A stretch of 64,000 nucleotides of DNA. Source: Pseudomonas sp. AN-1. Its GTDB lineage: Bacteria; Pseudomonadota; Gammaproteobacteria; Pseudomonadales; Pseudomonadaceae. Under the pieces are notes generated by a model, which saw only the letters and a list, made by a program, of their open reading frames with translations, searched no databases and was not told the origin of the DNA. Numbering within the stretch: position 1 is the stretch's first letter; each line of letters starts with the position of its first letter. The translations under genes were made by a program, and so were the position numbers. Below, piece by piece: positions 1 to 8,403 of the stretch. Location: positions 2,046,001 to 2,110,000 of the forward strand of contig NZ_CP139195.1 in NCBI RefSeq assembly GCF_034057115.1, given 5' to 3'.

Positions 1-118
1 CGATCAGCGCGCGCAGCAGGTGGGCGGTGTCGATGCCCCTGAGCGCACGGGCGGCCAGGGCGATGCGCAGGGCCAGGTGGGCGGGCAGCGGCGCATGCCG
101 GGGGGGATGCGCGCTCAT
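1..118 (-). CDS. nifY: NifY, N-terminal part only (cut by window edge)
   Basis: Only the first 39 codons are present; the rest lies left of the window. The ATG at 118 is 5 bp after the nifT stop, as expected for the end of a nifHDKTY operon. Residues 15-26 read LALRIALAARAL, and the same helix-forming string (ALRIALAARAL) opens the NafY protein at 16373-17092, so this is a member of the NifY/NafY family. NifY binds apo-dinitrogenase and helps FeMo-cofactor insertion in related bacteria. Identity rests on position and this short N-terminal match, because the cofactor-binding C-terminal domain cannot be seen. Confidence 0.8.
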   Translation of the reverse strand, partial: MSAHPPRHAPLPAHLALRIALAARALRGIDTAHLLRALI

Positions 119-123
119 GACCG

Positions 124-342
124 TCAGGCCTCGCCGGCCCGCTTGGCGCGCAGGGTGATCGGCAGTTTGGGCTGGGGGATCGGCTCGATCCAGTAGCTCG
201 AGCCGTCGCCGAGGGTGACCTCGCCGCCCCACAGTTCGGCGCTGTCGTGCTCGAGGGCGACGACGATCTCTTCCTGGTCCTTCTTGGCGATGTAGAAGGT
301 CAGCTGACCTTGGGGGTTGCGGCGGATCATGACGCTGGGCAT
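124..342 (-). CDS. nifT: NifT nitrogen fixation protein
   Basis: A 72-aa protein starting MPSVMIRRN and rich in beta-strand residues, of the NifT/FixU family size. The ATG at 342 has a GGAG-type ribosome site in the preceding bases; an upstream in-frame extension to 438 is low-complexity Arg/Gly/Pro and crosses the nifK-nifT hairpin, so I rejected it. It lies between nifK and nifY as in Azotobacter and Pseudomonas. The exact role of NifT is unknown and mutants elsewhere have mild phenotypes. Confidence 0.92.
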   Translation of the reverse strand: MPSVMIRRNPQGQLTFYIAKKDQEEIVVALEHDSAELWGGEVTLGDGSSYWIEPIPQPKLPITLRAKRAGEA

Positions 343-366
343 GGCGGCTCTCCGGTTCGGGATGGG

Positions 367-410
367 CTGTCCGCCGGCGCCGGGGGCCGGGCCCCGGCGC
401 CGGCGGACAG
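367..410 (-). other. Intercistronic hairpin between nifK and nifT
   Basis: Bases 367-385 and 392-410 are perfect reverse complements (19 bp) closed by a 6-base loop, made almost entirely of G and C. It lies in the spacer between the nifK stop (472) and the nifT start (342). No T-run follows on the coding strand, so it looks like an RNA processing, stability or attenuation element rather than a standard terminator. It would be expected to protect the nifHDK 3' end and lower nifT/nifY output. Confidence 0.75.
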
Positions 411-471
411 TGGTGCGAAGCGGGCCGGAGCGGCGCACGCCGCCCCGGCCGCTACCGCTACGGGCTGCGAC

Positions 472-2043
472 TCAGCGGACCAGGTCGTAGTTGTAGTCGG
501 TTTCCTGCATGCCGCGGGTTTCCTCGTCGAGACGCTCGAGCACCGCGTTGACGATGGTGGTGAGCATCTGCATGGCGCCCTCGTAGCCGAGGGTGGTGGA
601 GCGGTGCAGGTGGTGGCGGTCGAAGATCGGGAAGCCGATGCGGATCAGCGGCACCTCGAACTCCTTGCCCTTGTGCAGGGTGTCGCGCTGGATGAACTTG
701 CCGTAGCTGTTGCCGATCATGAAGTCCGGCTTGTCGGTGAACACCAGCGAGCGCAGGTGCCAGAGGTCCTTGCCGATGTACACGGTGCAGTCCTTGCCGT
801 ACGGCGAGGCCTCCAGGATGGCGTCCATGGCCTTCTTCCAGCGCTTGTTGCCGTTGTTGCAGAGGATGTGGGTCGGCTCGCAACCCAGCTCCAGCAGGAA
901 CTTGGCCAGGCCCATGACGAAGTCCGGGTCGCCCCAGATGGCGAACTTCTTGCCGTGCAGCCAGGTGTGCGAGTCGGTGATCATGTCGACCAGGCGACCG
1001 CGCTCCTTGGCCAGGCTGGCCGGGATCGGCTGGCCGGTGGCCTCGCTGACCTTCATCAGGAATTCGTCGGTCCAGTCCAGGCCCATCGGGATGTTGAGCT
1101 TGGGAACCTCCTGCTTCCAGGTATTCTCGACCAGCTTCCTGGTCTTTTCCAGCTGCCAGGGCTGCAGCAGCAGGGTGGTGATGGCGTTCGGCGCGTCCTT
1201 GATCTCGTCCTGGGTGGTGCCGCCGGCGTACATGCGGAACTCGCCGTCGGCCGGGGTATCCAGCACTTCTTCCGGGTCGGAGAGGAAGCTGTAGCCGACG
1301 TCCATCTCCTTGAGCATGCGCTTGATCACGCGGAAGTTGCCCAGGTAGGTCTCGAAGCCCGGTACCACGTTGACCTTGTGGTTGCTGCCGACCACCTTGT
1401 CTTCCATGTGGTTCAGGGTGAAGTAGCGGGCGATGCCCTCGAACATGTTGTCCCAGCCGGTGACGTGGCTGCCGACGAAGCTCGGGGTGTGGGCGAAGGG
1501 CACCGGGTACTCGTCCGGGATGAAGCCCTCCTTCTTCGAGTTGTTGATGAAGGCGTTGAGGTCGTCGCCGATCACCTCGGCCATGCAGGTGGTGGACACC
1601 GCGATCATGTCCGGCTTGTAGGTGGCCTTGCAGTTCTGCAGGCCGTCCTTCATGTTCTGCTGACCGCCGAACACTGCGGCGTCCTCGGTCATCGAGTCGG
1701 ACACGCAGGACACCGGCTCGCGGAAGTGGCGGTTGAAGTAGGTGCGGAAGTAGGCCACGCAGCCCTGCGAGCCATGCACGTAGGGCATGGTCTTCTCGAA
1801 GCCGAGGGCGCACAGCACGGCGCCGAGCGGCTGGCAGGCCTTGGCCGGGTTGATGGTCAGGGCTTCGCGCTGGAAGTTGAGTTCCTGGTATTCCCGGGTG
1901 GTGGTCCACTGGAACACTTCGTCGATCTTGTCCTGCGGATGCTTCTCCTCGAAGGCATCGCGCTTGCGGGCAAGCATGTCCTTGTATTCCTGGTCGCGGA
2001 ACAGCGGGTAGCTGGGTTTGATGTTGTCGACTTGCTGGCTCAT
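472..2043 (-). CDS. nifK: Nitrogenase MoFe protein beta subunit NifK
   Basis: 523 aa, the same length as A. vinelandii NifK. With NifD it forms the alpha2beta2 dinitrogenase that reduces N2. P-cluster ligands Cys70, Cys95 and Cys153 and the adjacent Ser188 are all in the canonical places. The start is the ATG at 2043 (MSQQVDNIKPSYPLF); an upstream extension adds only MRRRRRV and lacks conservation. It is third in nifHDKTY, 110 bp downstream of nifD, with a large hairpin in that spacer and another after its stop. Nothing suggests loss of function. Confidence 0.99.
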   Translation of the reverse strand: MSQQVDNIKPSYPLFRDQEYKDMLARKRDAFEEKHPQDKIDEVFQWTTTREYQELNFQREALTINPAKACQPLGAVLCALGFEKTMPYVHGSQGCVAYFRTYFNRHFREPVSCVSDSMTEDAAVFGGQQNMKDGLQNCKATYKPDMIAVSTTCMAEVIGDDLNAFINNSKKEGFIPDEYPVPFAHTPSFVGSHVTGWDNMFEGIARYFTLNHMEDKVVGSNHKVNVVPGFETYLGNFRVIKRMLKEMDVGYSFLSDPEEVLDTPADGEFRMYAGGTTQDEIKDAPNAITTLLLQPWQLEKTRKLVENTWKQEVPKLNIPMGLDWTDEFLMKVSEATGQPIPASLAKERGRLVDMITDSHTWLHGKKFAIWGDPDFVMGLAKFLLELGCEPTHILCNNGNKRWKKAMDAILEASPYGKDCTVYIGKDLWHLRSLVFTDKPDFMIGNSYGKFIQRDTLHKGKEFEVPLIRIGFPIFDRHHLHRSTTLGYEGAMQMLTTIVNAVLERLDEETRGMQETDYNYDLVR

Positions 2044-2088
2044 GACTCTTCTCCTGCGCCGCACTCATCTGTGCCGGCGATGGCGGAT

Positions 2089-2132
2089 GTCGGCTGCGGG
2101 CGGCCCCGGGGGGTGGGCCGCGCGCAGCGGAC
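2089..2132 (-). other. Intercistronic hairpin between nifD and nifK
   Basis: Bases 2089-2106 and 2115-2132 form an 18-bp stem with two internal mismatches and an 8-base loop, within the 110-bp nifD-nifK spacer. No T-run follows. It is one of three spacer hairpins in this operon and probably affects mRNA stability between cistrons whose products are needed in equal amounts. Confidence 0.6.
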
Positions 2133-2153
2133 GGCTGGTACGATTGCGGACTG

Positions 2154-3635
2154 TCAGGCGCTGGCGGCGACCTTCAGCTCGGCCTCCTCGGCCTTCTGCC
2201 AGGGCGCCTGCAGCTTCTTCCAGCACGGGTTGTTGAGGGTCATGTCCATGTCACGGGCGAAGATGGCGAAGCCGTCGAAGCCGTGGTACGGGCCGGAGTA
2301 GTCCCAGGAGTGCATCTGGCGGAAGGGGATGCCCATCTTCTGGAAGATGAACTTCTCCTTGATGCCGGAGCCGATCAGGTCGGGCTTGACCTTCTTGACG
2401 AATTCCTCGAACTCGTAGCCGGTGACGTCGTCGTAGAGCAGGGTGGCGTTGCCCATTTCCTTGATGGTGCGGTCGTAGTCGTCGTTGTGGGCGAACTCGT
2501 AGCCGGTGCCGACCACTTCCATGCCCAGGTCCTCGTAGGCGCCGATCACGTGGCGCGGACGCAGGCCGCCGATGTAGAGCATGACGCGCTTGCCCTCCAG
2601 GCGCGGACGGTACTTGGCGACGACGGCTTCCCACTCCGGCTGGTACTTGGCGATCACTTCCTCGCACTTGGCCTGGATCGACTCGTCGAACTGGGCGGCG
2701 ATGGCGCGCAGCGACTCGATGGTCTTGGTCGGGCCGAAGAAGTTGTACTCCATCCACGGGATGCCGTACTTCTCTTCCATGTGGCGGGAGATGTAGTTCA
2801 TCGAGCGGTAGCAGTGCACCAGGTTCAGCTTGACCTTGGGGGTCAGCTCGATCTCGGCGATGGAGCCGTCGCCGGACCACTGGGCGACCACGCGCAGGCC
2901 CATCTCTTCCAGCAGGATGCGCGAAGACCAGGCGTCGCCGCCGATGTTGTAGTCGCCGATGATCGCCACGTCGTAGGGGGTGGTGGCGAACGAGTTGTCC
3001 TCGTCGCGGGCACCCAGCACCCAGTCGCGCACCGCGTCGTTGGCGATGTGGTGGCCGAGCGACTGCGACACGCCGCGGAAGCCCTCGCAGCGCACCGGCA
3101 CCACGGTGGTCTCGTGCTCGGCGGCCTTGCGCTTGGACACCGCCTCGATGTCGTCGCCGATCAGGCCGATCGGGCACTCGGACTGCACGGAGATGCCCTT
3201 GTTCAGCGGGAACAGGGTTTCCACCTCGTCGATCAGCTTGGACAGCTTCTTGTCGCCGCCGAAGACGATGTCCTTCTCCTGGAAGTCCGAGGTGAAGTTC
3301 ATGGTCACGAAGGCGTTCACGCCGGTGGTGCCGATGTAGTAGTTGCGGCGGCCGGCGCGGGAGTACTGGCCGCAGCCCACCGGGCCGTGGGAGATGTGGA
3401 TCATGTCCTTGATCGGACCCCACACCACGCCCTTGGAGCCGGCGTAGGCGCAGCCGCGGATGGTCATCAGACCGGGCAGCGACTTCTTGTTGGAGGTGAT
3501 GCACTTCTTCGACTGGGCGACCGACTGGTCGTTGACGGCCAGGTGCTTGGCGCGGTCCTTGCGGGCTTTCTCGGGATAAACTTCCAGGACTTCCTGGATG
3601 AGGGATTCGACCTCTTCGCGCGACATACCGGACAT
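2154..3635 (-). CDS. nifD: Nitrogenase MoFe protein alpha subunit NifD
   Basis: 493 aa. It carries the FeMo-cofactor active site of dinitrogenase. The P-cluster Cys62, Cys88 and Cys154, FeMo-co ligands Cys275 and His442, and the substrate-pocket residues Val70, Arg96, Gln191 and His195 all fall at A. vinelandii numbering, so this is a molybdenum enzyme that should be active. The start is the ATG at 3635 ([11 protein letters not shown]), supported by alignment to the known N-terminus; a longer frame to 3725 runs through the spacer hairpins. The C-terminus ends in the usual KVAASA. It is co-transcribed with nifH and nifK. Confidence 0.99.
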   Translation of the reverse strand: MSGMSREEVESLIQEVLEVYPEKARKDRAKHLAVNDQSVAQSKKCITSNKKSLPGLMTIRGCAYAGSKGVVWGPIKDMIHISHGPVGCGQYSRAGRRNYYIGTTGVNAFVTMNFTSDFQEKDIVFGGDKKLSKLIDEVETLFPLNKGISVQSECPIGLIGDDIEAVSKRKAAEHETTVVPVRCEGFRGVSQSLGHHIANDAVRDWVLGARDEDNSFATTPYDVAIIGDYNIGGDAWSSRILLEEMGLRVVAQWSGDGSIAEIELTPKVKLNLVHCYRSMNYISRHMEEKYGIPWMEYNFFGPTKTIESLRAIAAQFDESIQAKCEEVIAKYQPEWEAVVAKYRPRLEGKRVMLYIGGLRPRHVIGAYEDLGMEVVGTGYEFAHNDDYDRTIKEMGNATLLYDDVTGYEFEEFVKKVKPDLIGSGIKEKFIFQKMGIPFRQMHSWDYSGPYHGFDGFAIFARDMDMTLNNPCWKKLQAPWQKAEEAELKVAASA

Positions 3636-3683
3636 GGGTATGACTCCTCTTGCCTTGCGTTCATGTGCGGGTAACGGATGGGC

Positions 3684-3735
3684 CGCACTGCGCCTGGCGC
3701 AGTGCGACGCTCCGGCAGGGCCCATCTGCCCTGCC
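3684..3735 (-). other. Two hairpins in the nifH-nifD spacer
   Basis: Two adjacent perfect inverted repeats sit in the 120-bp spacer: 3684-3694 with 3696-3706 (11-base arms around a single base, so the inner pairs must open) and 3714-3721 with 3728-3735 (8 bp, 6-base loop). Stem-loops after nifH are known in diazotrophs to stabilise a shorter nifH transcript, giving more Fe protein than MoFe protein. Neither is followed by a T-run, so partial read-through into nifD is expected. Confidence 0.7.
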
Positions 3736-3755
3736 CCGTCCTACGAGCGATGCGC

Positions 3756-4766
<1,011 letters not shown>

Positions 4767-4825
4767 TCAATAAAGGCGAGAAACAGCGGAAGCGGTTCGG
4801 GACACAACAAAATCCCCGCAAGACA

Positions 4826-4841
4826 TGTGGCAATGGCGACA
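4826..4841. promoter_or_regulatory. NifA upstream activator sequence 1
   Basis: TGTGGCAATGGCGACA fits TGT-N10-ACA exactly. It is centred about 135 bp upstream of the predicted nifH start and about 212 bp upstream of the predicted divergent start at 5046. Confidence 0.8.
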
Positions 4842-4897
4842 ACCCAACAAACTTCTCAACCCCTTCCTTATTGCCGAAAAAGTTCGCCACCGGGGCC

Positions 4898-4913
4898 TGT
4901 GGCAAACATGACA
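4898..4913. promoter_or_regulatory. NifA upstream activator sequence 2
   Basis: TGTGGCAAACATGACA fits TGT-N10-ACA exactly and shares TGTGGCAA with the first site 72 bp away. It is centred about 207 bp from the nifH start and about 140 bp from the divergent start. Two further TGTCGG half-sites follow at about 4916 and 4937 without a matching ACA. Confidence 0.8.
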
Positions 4914-4989
4914 ATTGTCGGCCGCGCACTTCCTATTGTCGGGCCGGATAATTACCCAGGATTCCTGGCGCAATTGATTAATCATTGAA

Positions 4990-5002
4990 TATCAAGGACT
5001 TG
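4990..5002 (+). promoter_or_regulatory. Putative IHF site
   Basis: TATCAAGGACTTG matches the IHF consensus WATCAANNNNTTR at every fixed position. It lies between the NifA sites and the plus-strand sigma-54 promoter, where a DNA bend would help enhancer contact. Binding is inferred from sequence alone. Confidence 0.55.
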
Positions 5003-5019
5003 CCAGCTCCTGCTGGGAG

Positions 5020-5034
5020 TGGTGCGGATATTGC
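5020..5034 (+). promoter_or_regulatory. Sigma-54 promoter facing the SIR2-like operon
   Basis: TGGTGCGGATATTGC keeps the invariant GG and GC with RpoN spacing, and its -12 half (TTGC) is a perfect match. The -24 half has two departures from TGGCAC (T and G at the fourth and fifth bases). A start near 5046 would give a leader of about 32 bases before the ATG at 5078. Confidence 0.65.
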
Positions 5035-5077
5035 GTAGCTCAACGCGCCATCACGCACCATCCAGCAGGAGAACCCT

Positions 5078-5965
5078 GTGAACAGCAGCCTGATCAACGA
5101 AATCCTCGCCGAGCTCCGTACGGGCCATGTGGTGCCCTACCTGGGGCCCGAGGTGCTGCGCGGGGTGGCCGACCGCGACAGCGGCCGACCGATGCCGGCC
5201 GACAGCGACAGCCTGATCCTCGCCATGACCGGCGGCCAGCCGATGTCGCCGCGGCTGATGTACGAGTTCCCGCGCGCCGCCATGCACCTGGAGAACAAGA
5301 AGGGCCGCAGCTTCATCGAGCGCTTCCTGACCCAGGCCTACGCCGGCGACAACTGGACGGCGTCGCCCGTGCACCAGTGGCTGGCCGACCTGGAGCTGCC
5401 CTACCTCATCGACTGCAACCGCGACAACCTGCTGCAGCGCCGCTACGCCGAGCGCCCGCACACCCTGGTGGTCGGCGCCGCACGCATCGCCGCCACCCCC
5501 TATCGCTTCGACCTCTACCAGGGCGAGGCCGGCCACTACCGCCCGCTCGAACTGGCCGAGGTCGACACCGCCCTGCCGGTGCTGTTCAAGCCGCTCGGCA
5601 CGCCGCTGCCCAGGCCGAGCTTTGTCGCCTCGGACGCCGACTTCGTCGACTACATCACCGAGCTGATGGGCGGCTTCGCCGTGCCGGCCTGGCTCAAGCT
5701 GCGCCGCAAGAACAAGCGCTACCTGTTCCTCGGCATGCGCTTCAACCGCGACACCGAGCGCATGGTGATGAGCGACCTGATCCACGACGCCGCCGAACCG
5801 GCCGGCTGGGTGCTGATCGCCGAGCCGACCGACAAGGAACGCAAGGTCTGCGCGCGCAAGAACCTTCAGCTGGTCGAGGCCGACTGGAGCGAGCTGCTCG
5901 CGGCAGCCGCACCCGCCATCCCGGCCGGCAACCCCACCGCCACGCTCGTGGCCCGAATCCCTTGA
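5078..5965 (+). CDS. SIR2-like domain protein divergent from nifH
   Basis: 295 aa, soluble, with no signal peptide or membrane span. The N-terminus (HVVPYLGPEVLRG, about residues 17-29) resembles the nucleotide-binding opening of the SIR2-like (SIR2_2) fold, and a late segment YLFLGMRFNRDTERM (about 224-238) matches the usual LFLG-F..D strand. SIR2-like domains bind or cleave NAD and occur in signalling and defence proteins; no activity is proven for this branch. The gene starts 441 bp from nifH in the opposite direction behind a sigma-54 promoter and NifA sites, and is followed 19 bp later by an unknown gene, so it is likely co-expressed with nitrogenase. The function is not known to me. Confidence 0.75.
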   Translation: MNSSLINEILAELRTGHVVPYLGPEVLRGVADRDSGRPMPADSDSLILAMTGGQPMSPRLMYEFPRAAMHLENKKGRSFIERFLTQAYAGDNWTASPVHQWLADLELPYLIDCNRDNLLQRRYAERPHTLVVGAARIAATPYRFDLYQGEAGHYRPLELAEVDTALPVLFKPLGTPLPRPSFVASDADFVDYITELMGGFAVPAWLKLRRKNKRYLFLGMRFNRDTERMVMSDLIHDAAEPAGWVLIAEPTDKERKVCARKNLQLVEADWSELLAAAAPAIPAGNPTATLVARIP

Positions 5966-5984
5966 TCGACAAGAGAGCCTCACC

Positions 5985-6551
5985 ATGCTGCTGAAAACCT
6001 ACGAAGAGAAGAACCTCCTCTGCAACCTGAGCGTCAACGGCGCCACCAGCCAGGCCGACACCTACGCCTACCGCGGCGACCTGGTGCTGGCCGAGGGCGA
6101 GATCGCCGACGACGCCGGCCGCCGCCTGCCGCCGACCGCGGTGGTCAAGCAGGCTACCGTGCTGGTCAAGGGCGACAAGCTGGCCATGGTCAGCGGCATC
6201 GTCGTCCACCTGGCCGAGGTGCCGCTGTTCGTCGAGCGCTACCGCCACGACCTGGCGCCGGACATCCACGTGCTGTTCTACGTCGAGGACCTGACCAAGG
6301 CGCTGGCCACCGACCTCGACGGCGTCGGCATCATCCTGCTGCCGCACCCGGACGGCGGCGCGGCCTGGCAGACCCTGATGGACGACCTGCGCCTGGACAA
6401 GGACGACTTCAAGGGCCAGAGCGCCGAGGACAAGGTGATCACCATGGCCGAGGGCCTGGCCGACTACAAGCCGAAGCTCGACAGCCTGAGCTTCGAGCAG
6501 TGCCTGGCCTTCGTCAGCACCGTCAAGCGCGAGCACCGCGGTCCGGTCTGA
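5985..6551 (+). CDS. Conserved hypothetical protein, partner of SIR2-like gene
   Basis: 188 aa, acidic, no signal peptide or membrane helix, starting MLLKTYEEKNLLCNLSVNG. The ATG is 19 bp after the SIR2-like stop, so the two form an operon. I do not recognise a domain: the middle (about 60-120) alternates beta-strand-like segments, and the C-terminal third is charged and helical. Because it shares the predicted NifA-dependent promoter it may act during nitrogen fixation, but that is inference from position. A REP element and a T-rich terminator follow it. Confidence 0.7.
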   Translation: MLLKTYEEKNLLCNLSVNGATSQADTYAYRGDLVLAEGEIADDAGRRLPPTAVVKQATVLVKGDKLAMVSGIVVHLAEVPLFVERYRHDLAPDIHVLFYVEDLTKALATDLDGVGIILLPHPDGGAAWQTLMDDLRLDKDDFKGQSAEDKVITMAEGLADYKPKLDSLSFEQCLAFVSTVKREHRGPV

Positions 6552-6607
6552 CTCTCCGCAGTCCCTTTCGGCTGCCAAGCCGGGTCAGGACGCACGCACT
6601 GTGCAGG

Positions 6608-6664
6608 GTAGGAGCGAATTCATTCGCGACCTTGCCGCGAAGTCGCGAATGAATTCGCTCCTAC
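6608..6664. repeat. REP-like palindromic element
   Basis: Arms 6608-6630 and 6642-6664 are perfect reverse complements (23 bp, 11-base loop) with the core GGAGCGAATTCATTCGC. This GTAGGAGCGAATTC... type is the common extragenic palindrome of pseudomonads. A related copy is at 26118-26174. Confidence 0.8.
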
Positions 6665-6698
6665 CGACCTTGTCGTGAGCCTGCCTGGCTCCTGAGCC

Positions 6699-6728
6699 AC
6701 TCCCCCGCTCCTGGGGGAGTTTTCTTTT
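6699..6728 (+). terminator. Intrinsic terminator after the SIR2-like operon
   Basis: ACTCCCCC pairs with GGGGGAGT across a 6-base loop and is followed by TTTTCTTTT on the plus strand. It ends the 5078-6551 operon and touches the stop codon of the convergent XRE gene. Confidence 0.85.
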
Positions 6729-7465
6729 CAGGGCTCGCGGCGCAGCGCAGTGAACGCGCCCAGCTCCCACTCGCGCAGCGCCAGCAGCAGGCCGCAGCCG
6801 CGGCGCCTGGCCAGGGGCGCGGCCAGGCTCTCCTCGTGCAGCTCGGCGAAGCGCTGGCGCAGGCGGCGCACCTCGGCCTGCAGCTGGGCCAGCGCCGCCT
6901 CGGTGAGCATGCCGTGGGCGAAGCCGAGGGCCTGGTCGGCGCCAGCGAAATCGCTGGCGAGGAACTCGCCGAGACCCTGGCGCAGGAAGAAGCGCTGGAT
7001 CGGCCCGTCCGGCCGCCAGTCGAAGTCGCGCGCCACGTTGAGGCGCACGCGGTTGCCGGGCAGCAGCTCGATCAGGCGCAGGCGGTCGAGGCGCGCCAGG
7101 CAGCGGATCGCCTCGGCCTCGCTGAGGCGGTATACGCTGAGGATGTCGGCCAGGCTCCACTGGTTGAGCACGCACACCGCCACCAGCAGCAGCTGGTCGT
7201 CGGAGACCAGCTCGCGCTCCTGGGCCTCGCTCAGGGTGTGCAGGCGCTGGCCGCTGGCGGCCGCCTCCTGGCTCAGCTCGGCGAGGGTGAAGCCGAGCAG
7301 ATTGGCGATCTGCAGCAGGCGTTCCAGGGTGAAGCTGCCGCTGGCGAACAGGCGCTTGACGCTGGCCTCGGAGAGGTCGAGCTGGCCGGCGAGGTCGCGG
7401 TAGGTCATGCCGCGCGCCTTGAGCTGGCGCTTGAGGGTGGACAGCAGCTGGTCGAGTTCACTCAT
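6728..7465 (-). CDS. XRE-family helix-turn-helix regulator
   Basis: 245 aa. Residues about 8-65 form a Cro/CI-type helix-turn-helix (MTYRDLAGQLDLSEASVKRL covers the recognition helices). The remaining 180 residues are helical and contain a second winged-helix-like stretch (ILSVYRLSEAEAIRCLARLD) and a C-terminal Arg-rich coiled region. It is probably a DNA-binding transcription factor of pseudomonads; targets are unknown. It stands alone, convergent with the SIR2-like operon and divergent from the ceramidase-like gene at 7588. The ATG at 7465 has no strong ribosome site. Confidence 0.8.
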   Translation of the reverse strand: MSELDQLLSTLKRQLKARGMTYRDLAGQLDLSEASVKRLFASGSFTLERLLQIANLLGFTLAELSQEAAASGQRLHTLSEAQERELVSDDQLLLVAVCVLNQWSLADILSVYRLSEAEAIRCLARLDRLRLIELLPGNRVRLNVARDFDWRPDGPIQRFFLRQGLGEFLASDFAGADQALGFAHGMLTEAALAQLQAEVRRLRQRFAELHEESLAAPLARRRGCGLLLALREWELGAFTALRREP

Positions 7466-7587
7466 GGGACACGGGAAAGTAGCGTTTTTCGATACCTTGT
7501 AGTGTACGCGACGCGACCTTTTCCGCCGGAGTTTCGCATCACGCTTCCCGAGGCCATGCTCGGCTCACCTATCCCCTGGAGACCGCC

Positions 7588-8388
7588 ATGGATCGCTGCT
7601 CCCGCCACCTGCCGCTGCTGCTCACCCTGCTGCTGTCGGCCGCCGCCCTGCTGCACGGGCCCATCGCCCAGTTCGAGGACTACCACGCCTTCGCCGACCG
7701 GCTGACCCTGTTCGGCATCCCCCACTTCTGCGACGTGCTGTCCAACCTCGGCTTCGCCGTGGTCGCCCTGTGGGGGCTGTGGCGCCTGGCGCCGCGCCGC
7801 CGCAGCCACTTCGCGCACAGCTGGCCGGGCTACGCGCTGTTCCTCGCCGGCCTGCTGCTCACCGCCGCGGGTTCGAGCTGGTACCACCTGGCACCCGACG
7901 ACCACCGCCTGCTGTGGGACCGCCTGCCGATCGCCCTGGCCAGCGCCGGGCTGCTCGCCGGGGTGTGGGCCGATTGTCGGCAACGCGATGGCCGCGCCTT
8001 CGCCGCCCTGCTCGGAGCCTTCGCGCTGGCCGGCGTGCTGTGGTGGTACGTCACCGAGCTGACCGGCGTCGGCGACCTGCGCCCCTACCTGCTGCTGCAG
8101 CTGCTGACCATCCTGCTGATCCCGCTGTGGCAGTGGCTGCATGGCCGCCCGCGCGGCGAGCGCCTGGCCTTCGCCGGTGCCATGGGCCTGTACCTGCTGG
8201 CCAAGCTCGCCGAGCTGCTCGACCACCAGCTGGCCGCCCTGCTCGCTCCGCTCACCGGCCATACCCTCAAGCACCTGCTGTCCGCCGCCGCTACCGCGGT
8301 GGTGGTCGCCCAGCTGGCGCGCCGCGCGCCGCTGGCCAGCGACACGGACGCGGTGGCACCATCGCGCCATTCCCTCCACCACTCCTGA
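7588..8388 (+). CDS. Alkaline ceramidase-like integral membrane protein
   Basis: 266 aa with about seven predicted membrane spans. Metal-ligand-type motifs of the CREST/alkaline ceramidase superfamily are visible: FCDVLSNLGF near residue 50, SSWYHLAPDDHRLLWDRLP near 95-113, and a late His-rich span (ELLDHQLA...GHTLKHLLSA). Family members hydrolyse amide bonds in membrane lipids using a zinc site, though most bacterial ones are uncharacterised. The start has GGAG upstream, and aas follows 15 bp later, so the gene likely belongs to a lipid-remodelling operon. The substrate is unknown. Confidence 0.75.
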   Translation: MDRCSRHLPLLLTLLLSAAALLHGPIAQFEDYHAFADRLTLFGIPHFCDVLSNLGFAVVALWGLWRLAPRRRSHFAHSWPGYALFLAGLLLTAAGSSWYHLAPDDHRLLWDRLPIALASAGLLAGVWADCRQRDGRAFAALLGAFALAGVLWWYVTELTGVGDLRPYLLLQLLTILLIPLWQWLHGRPRGERLAFAGAMGLYLLAKLAELLDHQLAALLAPLTGHTLKHLLSAAATAVVVAQLARRAPLASDTDAVAPSRHSLHHS

Positions 8389-8403
8389 GCTCAGGGACCG
8401 ATC

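Noticed and set aside
247-2301. A 684-codon open frame on the plus strand across nifT and nifK
   Set aside because: Antisense to well-supported nif genes and rich in Val/Ala/Gly/Leu/Asp/Glu with no family similarity.
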